A DNA stretch of 19,140 nt from Betaproteobacteria bacterium (GCA_025353085.1 JANXRI010000031.1:1-19140); one strand, 5' to 3'. Counted from the first letter of the stretch, positions 1 through 7,190 are shown. The notes: a model not told the origin generated them from the sequence alone. Numbers and translations are program-made.

Positions 1-259
1 GGTGCAGGTAGCTGATGAACCCGCCCATCAGCCGCGTCTTGCCCACGCCGGTGGCCAGTGCGAAGCACAGCGACGGAAAATCCCGCTCGAAGTCGGACAC
101 CGAAGGGAATTCGTTGCGGATGGTGGCGAGCGCTGCCTGCACATCGGCGCCTTTCTTCGGCGGCACGATCTCGGTCACGCGATCCAGAATCTCCAGCGAG
201 CGGCGCTGCGGTGGGCGCAGGCTCAAGCGCCCGGCGATGGCGTTGACGTGGCGATTCAT
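1..259 (-). CDS. Type III-like restriction/helicase subunit (Res, DEAD/DEAH), N-terminal part
   Basis: The reading frame runs off the left edge, so only about 86 N-terminal residues are visible. The start (ATG at 257-259) opens with MNRHVNAIAGRLSLRPPQRR. A Walker A motif follows near residues 74-80 (ATGVGKT), then RLMGGFISYLH at the edge. This is the expected beginning of the SF2 helicase/translocase that serves as restriction subunit beside a Mod methyltransferase, where ATP hydrolysis drives DNA translocation before cleavage. The ATG overlaps the stop of a short ORF (ATGA), so translation is probably coupled to the upstream genes. The frame also stays open a little upstream of the ATG, but the MNRHVN start fits the family as I remember it. 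The helicase motifs II-VI and any nuclease domain lie outside the window. Family assignment is fairly sure; whether the enzyme is active cannot be judged. Confidence 0.8.
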   Translation of the reverse strand, partial: MNRHVNAIAGRLSLRPPQRRSLEILDRVTEIVPPKKGADVQAALATIRNEFPSVSDFERDFPSLCFALATGVGKTRLMGGFISYLH

Positions 260-369
260 GGTGCGCTGGCCTGACTCCCATTGGAGAAAGGCGGCAGCGC
301 AAACGGAATCGCTGCGCTGTCCGCGTAACTCTTGGCGCGACGGCTTACGCCCTGGGCCACGAACGTCAT
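256..369 (-). CDS. Possible 37-residue ORF coupled to the Res gene
   Basis: An ATG at 367-369 overlaps the stop of the 60-residue gene upstream (ATGA), and its own TGA (256-258) overlaps the ATG of the Res gene (again ATGA). The peptide begins MTFVAQGVSRRAKSYADS and ends FSNGSQASAP. I do not recognise it. Its support is only positional: it fills the gap between two genes with a 4-base overlap at both ends, the same geometry as the other junctions here. It could be a translational relay that carries ribosomes to the Res start, a real microprotein, or the decayed end of a former gene. The alternative is plain spacer, since an ORF this short arises easily by chance in GC-rich DNA. Confidence 0.3.
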   Translation of the reverse strand: MTFVAQGVSRRAKSYADSAAIPFALPPFSNGSQASAP

Positions 370-548
370 GCTTTTGGACTTCTGCCCGCGCCAGGCGCAA
401 CACGGACGAATTTTCCGTTGCGCGCCACCACGAGTTGGGTGCCCGTGTTCGCTGCGACCCGGCGGGCGCGTTTAGCCGCGCGCCGGAGGGCTGCGAGCGA
501 AGTGCGCAGGGCCGGGTCTTTCGCATAGTCTATGGATTTACGGTTCAT
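366..548 (-). CDS. Small basic protein, candidate antitoxin partner of the zeta-like kinase
   Basis: Sixty residues starting MNRKSIDYAKDPALRTSLAA, rich in Arg, Lys and Ala. An arginine-rich helix (about residues 17-34, LRRAAKRARRVAANTGT) is followed by a short strand-like end (QLVVARNGKFVRVAP). Its ATG overlaps the stop of the zeta-like gene by ATGA. I recall similar small proteins annotated as hypothetical beside zeta-family kinases, which together with the overlap suggests a toxin-antitoxin partner; that role is inference. The order is unusual: in classical epsilon-zeta and PezAT loci the antitoxin comes first, here the small gene is second. Its charge would also fit nucleic-acid binding. 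Confidence 0.62.
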   Translation of the reverse strand: MNRKSIDYAKDPALRTSLAALRRAAKRARRVAANTGTQLVVARNGKFVRVAPGAGRSPKA

Positions 549-1066
549 GCTCTTTCTCCCCAGTCGATCAATTTAGGCTCATTACCCGCGTTATCGTAAA
601 GCACCCACGCATCTACCGCGTCGCGATAAACACGTTCGAAATTTTTCCAGCCCGCCGCAAAGCGGCGCCGGACGATAGCGTCTGCAACGTGATGACCACC
701 TTGGCGCACGCGCTCCGCGACACGCGCAATCGCCATTTCCGCGGACGGAAGCGTCAGATAGAAAAGCGTTACGTGGTATCCCGCTGCCCGCCAGCCACGA
801 ATGTGTCGCGCGTATCCCACGCCGGAAAGCGTGCTCTCGAAAGCGAAGCTCTCGCCGTTGCGCGCCAGCGAGAGTATCGTTTGCAGCATCCACCGTCCCG
901 CCTTGACTGCCGCCAGCTCGGGCGCGAAAGGGGAGAATCCTGCCGCAATCAAATCGGCATTCACGAACTGCGGGCACCCCGCCTCGTTAGGCAGAAATTC
1001 GCGCGCGAACGTGGTTTTGCCCGCGCCATTCGGCCCGGCAATGATCAGTATCCTTTTGCCGCTCAC
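545..1066 (-). CDS. Zeta-toxin-family P-loop kinase
   Basis: 173 residues. A Walker A motif GPNGAGKT lies at residues 11-18, followed by D38 in FVNADLIAAG and E77 in FAFESTLSG, then LFYLTLP and an Arg-rich region (AERVRQGGHHV, IVRRRF). This order matches zeta/PezT-like kinases, whose studied members phosphorylate UDP-N-acetylglucosamine and so poison cell-wall synthesis; the substrate here is not shown. Length suits the short zeta-like family. The start is GTG (1064-1066), overlapping the TGA of the Mod tail (GTGA), so it is translated as part of the restriction operon. The next gene overlaps its stop and may encode the antitoxin. Having such a kinase between Mod and Res genes suggests an addiction or suicide function linked to the R-M locus (inference). 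Confidence 0.85.
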   Translation of the reverse strand: MSGKRILIIAGPNGAGKTTFAREFLPNEAGCPQFVNADLIAAGFSPFAPELAAVKAGRWMLQTILSLARNGESFAFESTLSGVGYARHIRGWRAAGYHVTLFYLTLPSAEMAIARVAERVRQGGHHVADAIVRRRFAAGWKNFERVYRDAVDAWVLYDNAGNEPKLIDWGERA

Positions 1067-1094
1067 AACTCCAGCTCCTGCTGCCCGGGTGCAC

Positions 1095-1135
1095 TTCTCC
1101 CCTCGCCCTCTGGGAGAGGGGCCGGGGGTGACGGC
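1095..1135. repeat. Palindromic repeat inside the Mod tail (copy 1)
   Basis: The hairpin core is CCCTCT (1106-1111), three bases, AGAGGG (1115-1120), flanked by CTCG on the left and GGCCGGGGGTGA on the right. On the minus strand it encodes SPPAPLPEGEG. It shares the pattern of a CCCTCT/AGAGGG stem followed by GCCGGGGTGA with the copy at 1284-1332. Confidence 0.75.
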
Positions 1136-1283
1136 GGCATTTGCGGCAAGTTTTCCACTTGCAGACTGTAATCATCATGGCCCCACTCGCAGCGCGAGAG
1201 CACCTGCTTGGGAATTTTCTTTACCGTGAGATTCGGATAATCACCTCGACCGCGAAACGCCGTGCAGAGCACTAACAGCGTCG

Positions 1284-1332
1284 CCCCTCTTGCTCCCTCT
1301 CCCGTCGGGAGAGGGCCGGGGTGAGGGCAATA
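1284..1332. repeat. Palindromic repeat inside the Mod tail (copy 2)
   Basis: Perfect 10-base arms, CCCTCTCCCG (1295-1304) and CGGGAGAGGG (1306-1315), with a single base between them, followed by GCCGGGGTGAGGGC. On the minus strand it reads CPHPGPLPTGEG. Peptides of this PHPGPLPxGEG form are a known signature of REP-like palindromes lying in coding frames. The arms would form a very stable hairpin in the mRNA. Confidence 0.82.
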
Positions 1333-1424
1333 TCCCGCCACCTCGTCATTGAGTTGCTGCAACTGCTCATGATTGAGATTGGCAGTCGTGATGCAAATGA
1401 AGTCCCGCTCGGCGAAATAACGGT

Positions 1425-2570
1425 TCATGGCTTGCTGCTTCTTTTATTCTTCGGCGTGCGCTTTCTGGCTGGCATTGACGCTACGGGTGCCAAGTAGCGC
1501 AGTTCACGGCGCAACTCCTGTTTCAACTCTTCTTCGGTCGGCAGGTAGAGCTGGTAACGGCTGGTGAAAATATTGCGCTTCAGTTGTTCGCCCAGCGTGT
1601 ATCGCACTACGGCGTCATTTTTATCGGGGCACAAAATCAGGCCCAGCGTTGGGTTGTCGCCTTCGGTGCGCCGTTCCCGGTCGTAATAGTTCACGTAAAA
1701 CTGAATTTGGCCAAGGTCGGCATGAGTCAGCTTGCCGACCTTCAGGTCGATGAGCACATAGCACTTGAGAATCGTGTGATAGAAGACCAGGTCAATGTAG
1801 AAATGGTCACCGCCCAACGTAATCCGCTCCTGCCGCGACACGAACGCAAAACCTTTGCCAAGTTCCAGCAGGAAAGTTTGCAGATTGTCGATCAACGCCT
1901 GTTCGAGTTTCGACTCGACCAGCCGCGGCGATTCCGGCAAATCCAGAAACTCCATGACCACTGGATCCTTGAGCACATCGACGGGCTGCATGATCTCCTG
2001 CCCGTGGACCGCCAGCCGCATCAGGCCCTTCTTGTCCCTGCTCTTCGCCAGCCGGTCGAACAACAGGGTGTTGATCTGCCGTTCCATTTCCCGTGCCGAC
2101 CAGGCGTTGCGGATGGACTCGATTTCGTAAAAGTCCCGCGCTTCGGATCGGCCGACGCGCAGCAGCGTGCGGTAATGGGTCCAGGAAAGATGCGGGTGCA
2201 ATGCACCCGGTTGCCATGCTTGCGGAGATAGCGAAGACGCGATGGCCGATTGTCCACGCGCCGCGTGGAGAATCGGCGAAGATTCTCCACTCACTGCGTG
2301 ACGGATTTCCAGCGCGACCGCCGCTGCCCCCGATTTCCGACGCACTGCCTCGGAATTTTCCAACAAGCCTGATTTCCGACGCGGTGCGTCGGAAATTCGC
2401 CCGGACGGCAATTGCGGATATTCCAAATAGAAACGACGGAATAGCTCAAGGTTGTCCACCCCGTAACCAGCGCCAAAGTCCGCCTTAAGGCGCGCGGCCA
2501 GTTCGCGAAGCTGCTCGGCGCCATAGACCGCACGCCGATTCGCACGCGCCAGCCCTCCGCCTGACGTCAC
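1425..2570 (-). CDS. DUF1016/YhcG-family PD-(D/E)XK nuclease-like protein, N-terminally short
   Basis: 381 residues. After a short N-terminal part (YGAEQLRELAARLKADFGAG) comes a low-complexity linker (about 54-125), then a conserved segment (HPHLSWTHYRTLLRVG, 125-140; SAREMERQINTLLFDRL, about 158-174) and the PD-(D/E)XK core: E223 region, D260 (FYIDLVFYH) and D275-L-K277 (VLIDLKVGK), with GLILCPDKND after it. The family is DUF1016, often found inside restriction-modification loci; nuclease activity is predicted from the fold only. The full-length family usually has roughly 40-60 more residues before the first helix seen here, so the gene seems to have lost its start. It begins at GTG 2568-2570, overlapping the stop of the small gene (GTGA), and its own stop overlaps the Mod tail (ATGA). 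The linker carries palindromes that encode repeated peptides. Confidence 0.82.
   Translation of the reverse strand: MTSGGGLARANRRAVYGAEQLRELAARLKADFGAGYGVDNLELFRRFYLEYPQLPSGRISDAPRRKSGLLENSEAVRRKSGAAAVALEIRHAVSGESSPILHAARGQSAIASSLSPQAWQPGALHPHLSWTHYRTLLRVGRSEARDFYEIESIRNAWSAREMERQINTLLFDRLAKSRDKKGLMRLAVHGQEIMQPVDVLKDPVVMEFLDLPESPRLVESKLEQALIDNLQTFLLELGKGFAFVSRQERITLGGDHFYIDLVFYHTILKCYVLIDLKVGKLTHADLGQIQFYVNYYDRERRTEGDNPTLGLILCPDKNDAVVRYTLGEQLKRNIFTSRYQLYLPTEEELKQELRRELRYLAPVASMPARKRTPKNKRSSKP
2242..2397. repeat. Palindrome cluster in the DUF1016 linker
   Basis: Two strong palindromes and weaker relatives. First, GCCGATTGTCCACGCG (2245-2260) faces CGCGTGGAGAATCGGC (2262-2277): 15 of 16 bases pair, with a one-base centre. 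Second, ATTTCCGACGC (2372-2382), GGT, GCGTCGGAAAT (2386-2396) is perfect. A degenerate copy begins with the same ATTTCCGACGC at 2333-2343 and continues ACTGCCTCGGAATT. On the minus strand they encode short peptides of similar pattern: ISDAPRRKSG, SEAVRRKSG, IRHAVSGES and ILHAARGQS. Confidence 0.75.
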
Positions 2571-2776
2571 ACCGCTGCTCCAGCGGCGCGTTTCGGCGCG
2601 CCCTCGACAAGATAATCGAGAATCTCTCCCTGCATGCGCTCAATCTCAAGCCGATAGCCCGAACTCATCGCAGGCCATTCTTCCGGCCTCGCAGTCTTTT
2701 GCAGCGATTCGAGCAATTGTTCCAGTTGAGCAACCCGCTTACGCGCCACCACCAACTCCTGATCGTTCCGTATCAT
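2567..2776 (-). CDS. Small conserved-type hypothetical protein (69 aa)
   Basis: Translation from ATG 2774-2776 gives MIRNDQELVVARKRVAQLEQ, then a likely helix (LLESLQKTARPEEWPAMSSG) and YRLEIERMQGEILDYL. The start was chosen because it overlaps the stop of the AAA gene as ATGA, like the neighbouring junctions; a longer frame to 2827 lies inside the AAA gene and is not needed. The N-DQEL...GYR-EIE-MQ-E-L-YL pattern recalls a common small protein of unknown function that I have seen near toxin-antitoxin and DNA-processing genes. It looks mostly helical, soluble and possibly coiled-coil. Its stop overlaps the DUF1016 start (GTGA). No catalytic motif is visible. Confidence 0.7.
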   Translation of the reverse strand: MIRNDQELVVARKRVAQLEQLLESLQKTARPEEWPAMSSGYRLEIERMQGEILDYLVEGAPKRAAGAAV

Positions 2777-4320
2777 GATTTGATCTCCACTATTCCGCGT
2801 TTCATTCCATCTCGTTTCGTCTGCCACGTCTCCAGAAAATCCCGCATCTGTTCCTCCGGAAGCATCTCTTCACGCACCCAGAATACGCTCGCCCCGTAGC
2901 GCGCCTCGGCGTCCGCATGCGAAAACAGAGTGCGCGATTCGCGGGGCGCGTCCTCCAGCCGGAAGCCCGCGGCCATCACCAGTACCACATCGATATCCGT
3001 TGTTGCGAACTTAATGTTTAAAGTCATTTCCGCAATCGCTTTATTCAAGCCGTCCCGCGCTGTATCGTAGGCCACCAAGTCTGTTTTGAGTTCTGTTTCG
3101 AGAATATACTTCCACACCTGAGCCGTCAGATTGCGTCGCTCTTGTGCGAGGTTTGCGACCATTTTGTTATGGTCAGTAATCAGGGCATTCGCGGCGGCGA
3201 TGAGCCCCTTTATCGTGGAGGCCACATTGGCGATGGATTCCATATCAACAATCTGGCTCGGCTCCTTCTTCTTTGTGACAAGCCGCTGGATGTTGATCGT
3301 GACTTTAGAATCGAGGAGATCCTTTTCGACCTTCAACTTTTCAACATCAAGAAACTTGGACGGGGTTGCGATGACCGAAGCAATCTGTTGCTGAAGTCGT
3401 GCGGAGTCGGTAGTGTAGTTACTGGCGAGGTCATCAATTGCTTTGCTGTCATTTACGAAAGTCTCATCAAAATACTCCTTTAAGCTCTGTGCGAATGCGT
3501 CTGCCGTGCTCTGCTGGCAAAACGGGCACACTGCTTCGTTCGCTTCGTAGAAAGTTCGACCTTCTCTGACCCAGTCACTGTTGCCGAGCCTTTTGATCAT
3601 CGCTGCGATATCAACGTCCTCCTTGCCAATCACACGCTTCTTCAGAATGGCGTTGGCTTCATGGGCAGCTAATTTTGCTGTGTCAATAGAAGGAACAGAT
3701 TGTTCGACAGCCGGAGTTGGGCCAAAAACTGTTTCCGCTTTCTTTTCGAGATTCGCCAAAATTTCAAGCGTCGCCGATTTCGATGTTCGTTCTTGCAGTA
3801 CCTTTCCTTTAAACTTCTCGGAGTTACCTCGATACCCTTCGAATGCGCCGGAAAGTTTGGCGTCGTGCTTCTGCTTTTGTGCCCAACATTTATTTTTGAA
3901 TTCTTCTTCGAGCGTAGCCAACTCACCTTTTTTTCCACGCGTCCCATCTTGACCTTGCAAGGCAATGTTCAAGCCCTCAATCTTTTTTGTGAGGGCATCG
4001 AATTCGACCTTCGCAGCGGCGATCTTGTTGAGGGTGTCGACGTTCTTTTGGCCGAGAGTGAAGATACCTCTAATTTCTGTGGACGGACTAAAGTTCTTTG
4101 TAACGAAATCACGGTTGTAAACCATTGCCTGCAACTTCGTCCCGCCTTTCCAAGTCACGCTACAGGTCGGAAATTCTCCCTCATCTGCAATCACTCGGGT
4201 AATCGTCGTTTTGCCTGAACCATTCGAGCCGTAGAAAAAATTAAACTTAGATAAACCTCTCAAAAGTTCTGGAGCATTGCCGTAAGTTGCAACGTCTCTA
4301 ATCTGAATTGACTCGATCAT
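2773..4320 (-). CDS. AAA_13/RloC-like ATPase N-terminal half fused to an unrelated-looking tail
   Basis: 515 residues. The N-terminus has the ABC-type P-loop (FFYGSNGSGKTT, Walker A about 31-39) and an early YNRDFVTKNF segment typical of AAA_13/RloC-like SMC-related ATPases. A coiled coil with CPFC at 265-268 (zinc-hook-like) follows, then more coiled coil to about 430. At this point a family member should return to the head domain with an ABC signature, Walker B and H-loop. None is present. The last roughly 75 residues (ATTDIDVVLVMAAGFRLED through FSHADAEARYGASVFWVREE to VEIKS) look like the end of another protein I cannot name. I infer an internal deletion or recombination that left a chimera unlikely to hydrolyse ATP normally. 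The gene is visibly richer in A+T than its neighbours, a sign of separate origin. It starts 55 bases after DUF2130. Confidence 0.75.
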   Translation of the reverse strand: MIESIQIRDVATYGNAPELLRGLSKFNFFYGSNGSGKTTITRVIADEGEFPTCSVTWKGGTKLQAMVYNRDFVTKNFSPSTEIRGIFTLGQKNVDTLNKIAAAKVEFDALTKKIEGLNIALQGQDGTRGKKGELATLEEEFKNKCWAQKQKHDAKLSGAFEGYRGNSEKFKGKVLQERTSKSATLEILANLEKKAETVFGPTPAVEQSVPSIDTAKLAAHEANAILKKRVIGKEDVDIAAMIKRLGNSDWVREGRTFYEANEAVCPFCQQSTADAFAQSLKEYFDETFVNDSKAIDDLASNYTTDSARLQQQIASVIATPSKFLDVEKLKVEKDLLDSKVTINIQRLVTKKKEPSQIVDMESIANVASTIKGLIAAANALITDHNKMVANLAQERRNLTAQVWKYILETELKTDLVAYDTARDGLNKAIAEMTLNIKFATTDIDVVLVMAAGFRLEDAPRESRTLFSHADAEARYGASVFWVREEMLPEEQMRDFLETWQTKRDGMKRGIVEIKS

Positions 4321-4375
4321 TTATTGCCCCCTACAGTTCTTCATCATTTTGCGGGCACATTCTTGACGATCAGAA

Positions 4376-5638
4376 TTATCGAATCGTCTGCTGATTTCGG
4401 TCTGGGTTATCAAGTGCCGGAAGACTCAACCCCTCAATTTCCTGTAACGACTTGCCCGCAATCCCCTGCAAGTCGCCGTACATGCCGGCCGTTGACTGTA
4501 AGACGTTGTTGAGTTGGACTTCGCGCTTAGCCCATTGCCTCTGTATCGCCTTCTTCTCGGCAGCCAGGTCTTCCTGCATCGAGGAAAACGCTTCGACAAT
4601 GGCTTCGACGCGATGACGGAAGCTCGGGCCGGTGAGGTATTGATAGACCATTTCGGTTTTGGTTTGCTGGCCTTCAGCAGCCTGTCGCGCCATCGCGACT
4701 TCCATCAAGGACTGGCGCAATATCGCGGCCATCGGCACAGCAGCGCGAGGGTGTGTAACCCAGATGCCATCGACAAATTCGAACGTCTCAACACCTTTTG
4801 GCAATACCTGGCTCACGATCACTGCAATTTCTGCTTTCGCAGTGCGCTGATCGCCGCGCAGCTTGGTCAACCATCCATCACTCCAGGCCTTGGTGCGCTT
4901 GGATTCCCACAGGATGGTGCCGCATGACTGACCGCCCGCATTGACGACACGCTGCAGGACGTCTCCGCCATATTCACCCTTGGGCACCGGCTCGATGGTG
5001 TCGAACGGAAATTTGGCGCGCAGCAGGTTCTCAAGCTCCAGTTCCAGCACCTCGCCCTGCAATTGCTGCGAGCCCTGCTCGGCGCGGCGCTTGAGATCCT
5101 CGATCTGCTTTTGCATCGCGGTAATGGTCTCTTCTTTCTCCTTCACCTTCAGATTGAGTTGGTCCTCGGCCTCCTTTTTTGCTTGATCGCGCGGGGCGGT
5201 CAGGCCTGCCTGCACACGCTTTTCGACGGTGAGCTCCAGTTCCCGTTTCGCATCGTCCAGCTCACGCTGCTTGCGGAGTAAATCAGCCTGGGCCTGCTGC
5301 GCTTCGGCCAGCTTGCCCTCGCGCTGCTTGAGCACCTCCTGCAATTCGATGACCTCGCGATCTTTCTGTTCCATTTCAGTGGCCGATGACAGCTTGGCCT
5401 TGCGCGCTTCGTCAACGACGATCTTCGCGCGCTCCTGCTTCAATTTTTCAGCTACTTGGTCGTCGAGGGATTCTTTTGCCTTGGATAGCGCCGCTTCGCG
5501 CGTGGAGATGTCGCTCTCCTTAAGTGCCAAACGCTTCTCAAAGTCTTTGCGCGTCGCTTCCAGCAGCGGCCCCGCCAGCGACTCGGTGAGCTTGATCTCA
5601 GTTTTACAGTTCGGGCAGATGATGGTTGGTTCGGTCAT
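4376..5638 (-). CDS. DUF2130 protein: zinc-ribbon, long coiled coil and nuclease-like core
   Basis: 420 residues. It opens with a small CxxC motif (IICPNCK, C8 and C11), followed by an almost continuous charged coiled coil (about 25-195). The DUF2130 core (about 196-330) has ELELENLLRAKFPFD, VPKGEYGGDVLQ, CGTILWESKRTK, W..GWLTKLRGDQ and GIWVTHPRAA. The E199-E203, D226 and E245-x-K247 residues make a PD-(D/E)XK-like arrangement, consistent with nuclease-related folds; activity is not proven for this family as far as I know. A further helix-rich tail follows. It lies 33 bases after the AlbA_2 gene and before the AAA gene on the same strand, so co-transcription is likely. DUF2130 proteins are known mostly from mobile and defence regions. 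Function unknown; family call is strong. Confidence 0.87.
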   Translation of the reverse strand: MTEPTIICPNCKTEIKLTESLAGPLLEATRKDFEKRLALKESDISTREAALSKAKESLDDQVAEKLKQERAKIVVDEARKAKLSSATEMEQKDREVIELQEVLKQREGKLAEAQQAQADLLRKQRELDDAKRELELTVEKRVQAGLTAPRDQAKKEAEDQLNLKVKEKEETITAMQKQIEDLKRRAEQGSQQLQGEVLELELENLLRAKFPFDTIEPVPKGEYGGDVLQRVVNAGGQSCGTILWESKRTKAWSDGWLTKLRGDQRTAKAEIAVIVSQVLPKGVETFEFVDGIWVTHPRAAVPMAAILRQSLMEVAMARQAAEGQQTKTEMVYQYLTGPSFRHRVEAIVEAFSSMQEDLAAEKKAIQRQWAKREVQLNNVLQSTAGMYGDLQGIAGKSLQEIEGLSLPALDNPDRNQQTIR

Positions 5639-5671
5639 GCCCTTGTTTCCTTGATGCCTTGTGGCTTCGTT

Positions 5672-7024
5672 TTATCGTGCACGAAAGTAGCGCCGCTTCG
5701 GGTCTTGCGGGCTCGTGCCAATCTCGCGCACCAGCCCGCGCTCCACGAGTTTCACGAGACGGGTACGGGTAGCACGGGACGTGCGTTCGATCGCATTGGC
5801 GATTTCCTGAGTTGCAAGACCGTTGCCACCGGCCAGGGCGTCCAGAATGGCCTGGTCTGTCGTATCAACGGCGGGCGGACCAGTGCGCGCGGTGTGGAGC
5901 GTTACGCGAAAACGGGTGCCGATTTCCTCCAGCGCGGGGACCGCAAGCCCCGCTTCGCTACAAGCCGCCGTCATGCGTTGTATGCCGCTGCCCCATTGCT
6001 CGATGAGCCCGAGTTCATGGAACACGCGGCCGATGACGCGGTTGCGTAATTTGGAAATCCCATGACGCAGATCGTCCACCGTCAGGCCGAAAGGCAGCAA
6101 TCCCGGATTTTCCACTTCGAGCCTATTGTCGAAAATGGACAGGCGGATCGGGGCGCCGCGCTGGGCGTAGTCGGCGTGTGCCACGGCGTTGATGATCGCC
6201 TCGCGCATGGCCACGGGTGGCAGGTTCCAGTGGTCCTTGCGCCGCACCGCGCCGATCTCCATGCCGTGCAGGGCGTGCTTGTGGACGAAAGCGAGGGCGG
6301 CCTCGACGGCTTGCACCGGACAGCGCCTGATTTCCACGCTGTCGGCGATTCGGGTTTTGTCCGTGCCTCGAAAACGTCCGGCCTGAATCCAGGCGTCGGG
6401 AAAAAAGCGCTCGCGCTGCTTGCCGAAGAGCAGCACGCCGCCGACGGTGGGCACCTTGCGCCCCTGATGTCTCGTCACAAGGCGCAGCGTTTCCAGGTCG
6501 GCCCGCCTGAGCTTGCGCACCGGCGCGAACAACTCTGAAGCCGCTCGGAAGTCGAGGGCTTCAGAGTCGAGTTCGGGCATGGCTTGTTCGTCGTAGCTTT
6601 CGCCGCGGGCGAACCGCCTCAGCTCTTCGATGAGTTCCCGGTCGGCGCGGCGATTGGTGGAGCCGACCCGTACGTAAACGCCGCCATCGGGCCCTGCGCT
6701 CTTGAGATAGTAGGGGCGGCCGGGGCTAGGGTATACCTGCACGGCCAGGACGTGGGTGCGCCGCCAAGGGAGAATTTCCAGTTCTGGAATAAGGCGCGGG
6801 AGAATGCCGTCGCTGATCACACTGGCCAGGCGTTCTTCCACGTCCAACGGGTTTTGCACGCCGCGGACGTGCCGCGTCGCGTTTTCCACGCCGATCAGCA
6901 GTGTGCCGCCCGCCGTATTGGCAAAGGCTACGATGCCCCGCAGCACCCCGTCCGGAGAGGAAAGATCGCGCTTGAACTCAAGCGTCTTGCCTTCGGGGCG
7001 CTTCAGCAGGTCGAGGATGTCCAT
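5672..7024 (-). CDS. AlbA_2 / HATPase / winged-helix regulator (RecG-like, COG2865 type)
   Basis: 450 residues. The N-terminal AlbA_2 (Schlafen-like) domain shows EGKTLEFKRDLSS (11-23) and FANTAGGTLLIGV (34-46). Next come VYVRVGSTNR (117-124) and VGGVLLFGK (194-202), a GHKL-type ATP-binding region with REAIINAVAHADY (274-286), ENPGLLP (305-311) and EQWGSGIQRM (342-351), and a C-terminal winged-helix segment (about 388-435). This architecture matches putative ATP-binding transcriptional regulators of COG2865, often called RecG-like although they lack helicase motifs. It is the first gene of the leftward island and may regulate it; the DNA target is unknown. ATG at 7022-7024 has a modest purine-rich stretch upstream. 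Length is normal and all expected motifs are present, so it seems intact. Confidence 0.88.
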   Translation of the reverse strand: MDILDLLKRPEGKTLEFKRDLSSPDGVLRGIVAFANTAGGTLLIGVENATRHVRGVQNPLDVEERLASVISDGILPRLIPELEILPWRRTHVLAVQVYPSPGRPYYLKSAGPDGGVYVRVGSTNRRADRELIEELRRFARGESYDEQAMPELDSEALDFRAASELFAPVRKLRRADLETLRLVTRHQGRKVPTVGGVLLFGKQRERFFPDAWIQAGRFRGTDKTRIADSVEIRRCPVQAVEAALAFVHKHALHGMEIGAVRRKDHWNLPPVAMREAIINAVAHADYAQRGAPIRLSIFDNRLEVENPGLLPFGLTVDDLRHGISKLRNRVIGRVFHELGLIEQWGSGIQRMTAACSEAGLAVPALEEIGTRFRVTLHTARTGPPAVDTTDQAILDALAGGNGLATQEIANAIERTSRATRTRLVKLVERGLVREIGTSPQDPKRRYFRAR

Positions 7025-7190
7025 AACTCGGAAGTGTACTCTGAAGCCAGCGGCGCCGCCAGACTTCAGGGTTGTTCGCCGCGCCAGCCCGCCTCCCCAC
7101 GCAGCGCGCAGAAAAGGCCCGCTTCGACGATTCGGGGAGTTTCACACCATTCCCCAGCGCAGGGCGAATATCGATGAATACCCAGCCGGA

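Larger units (their letters stand above)
1063..1428 (-). pseudogene. Orphan C-terminal tail of a type III-like Mod DNA methyltransferase, with palindromes in frame
   Basis: 121 residues: MNRYFAERDFICITTANLNH at the start, then LLVLCTAFRG, NLTVKKIPKQVLSRCEWGHD, DYSLQVENLP and GQQELEL at the end. As I recall, these are the extreme C-terminal motifs of large adenine-specific Mod subunits. The catalytic part (FxGxG and D/NPPY motifs, several hundred residues) is absent, and the preceding gene is unrelated. Two low-complexity peptides, CPHPGPLPTGEG and SPPAPLPEGEG, break the tail exactly where palindromic repeats lie in the DNA, so the repeats were inserted in frame. ATGA overlap with the DUF1016 stop and GTGA overlap with the zeta gene keep it in the operon. 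It may be a remnant kept for coupling, or a gene with a new role; it cannot methylate DNA alone. Confidence 0.72.

Noticed and set aside
2777..2827. N-terminal extension of the small 69-residue gene
   Set aside because: It would overlap the AAA gene by more than 50 bases, while ATG 2774-2776 gives the same 4-base overlap as the other junctions.
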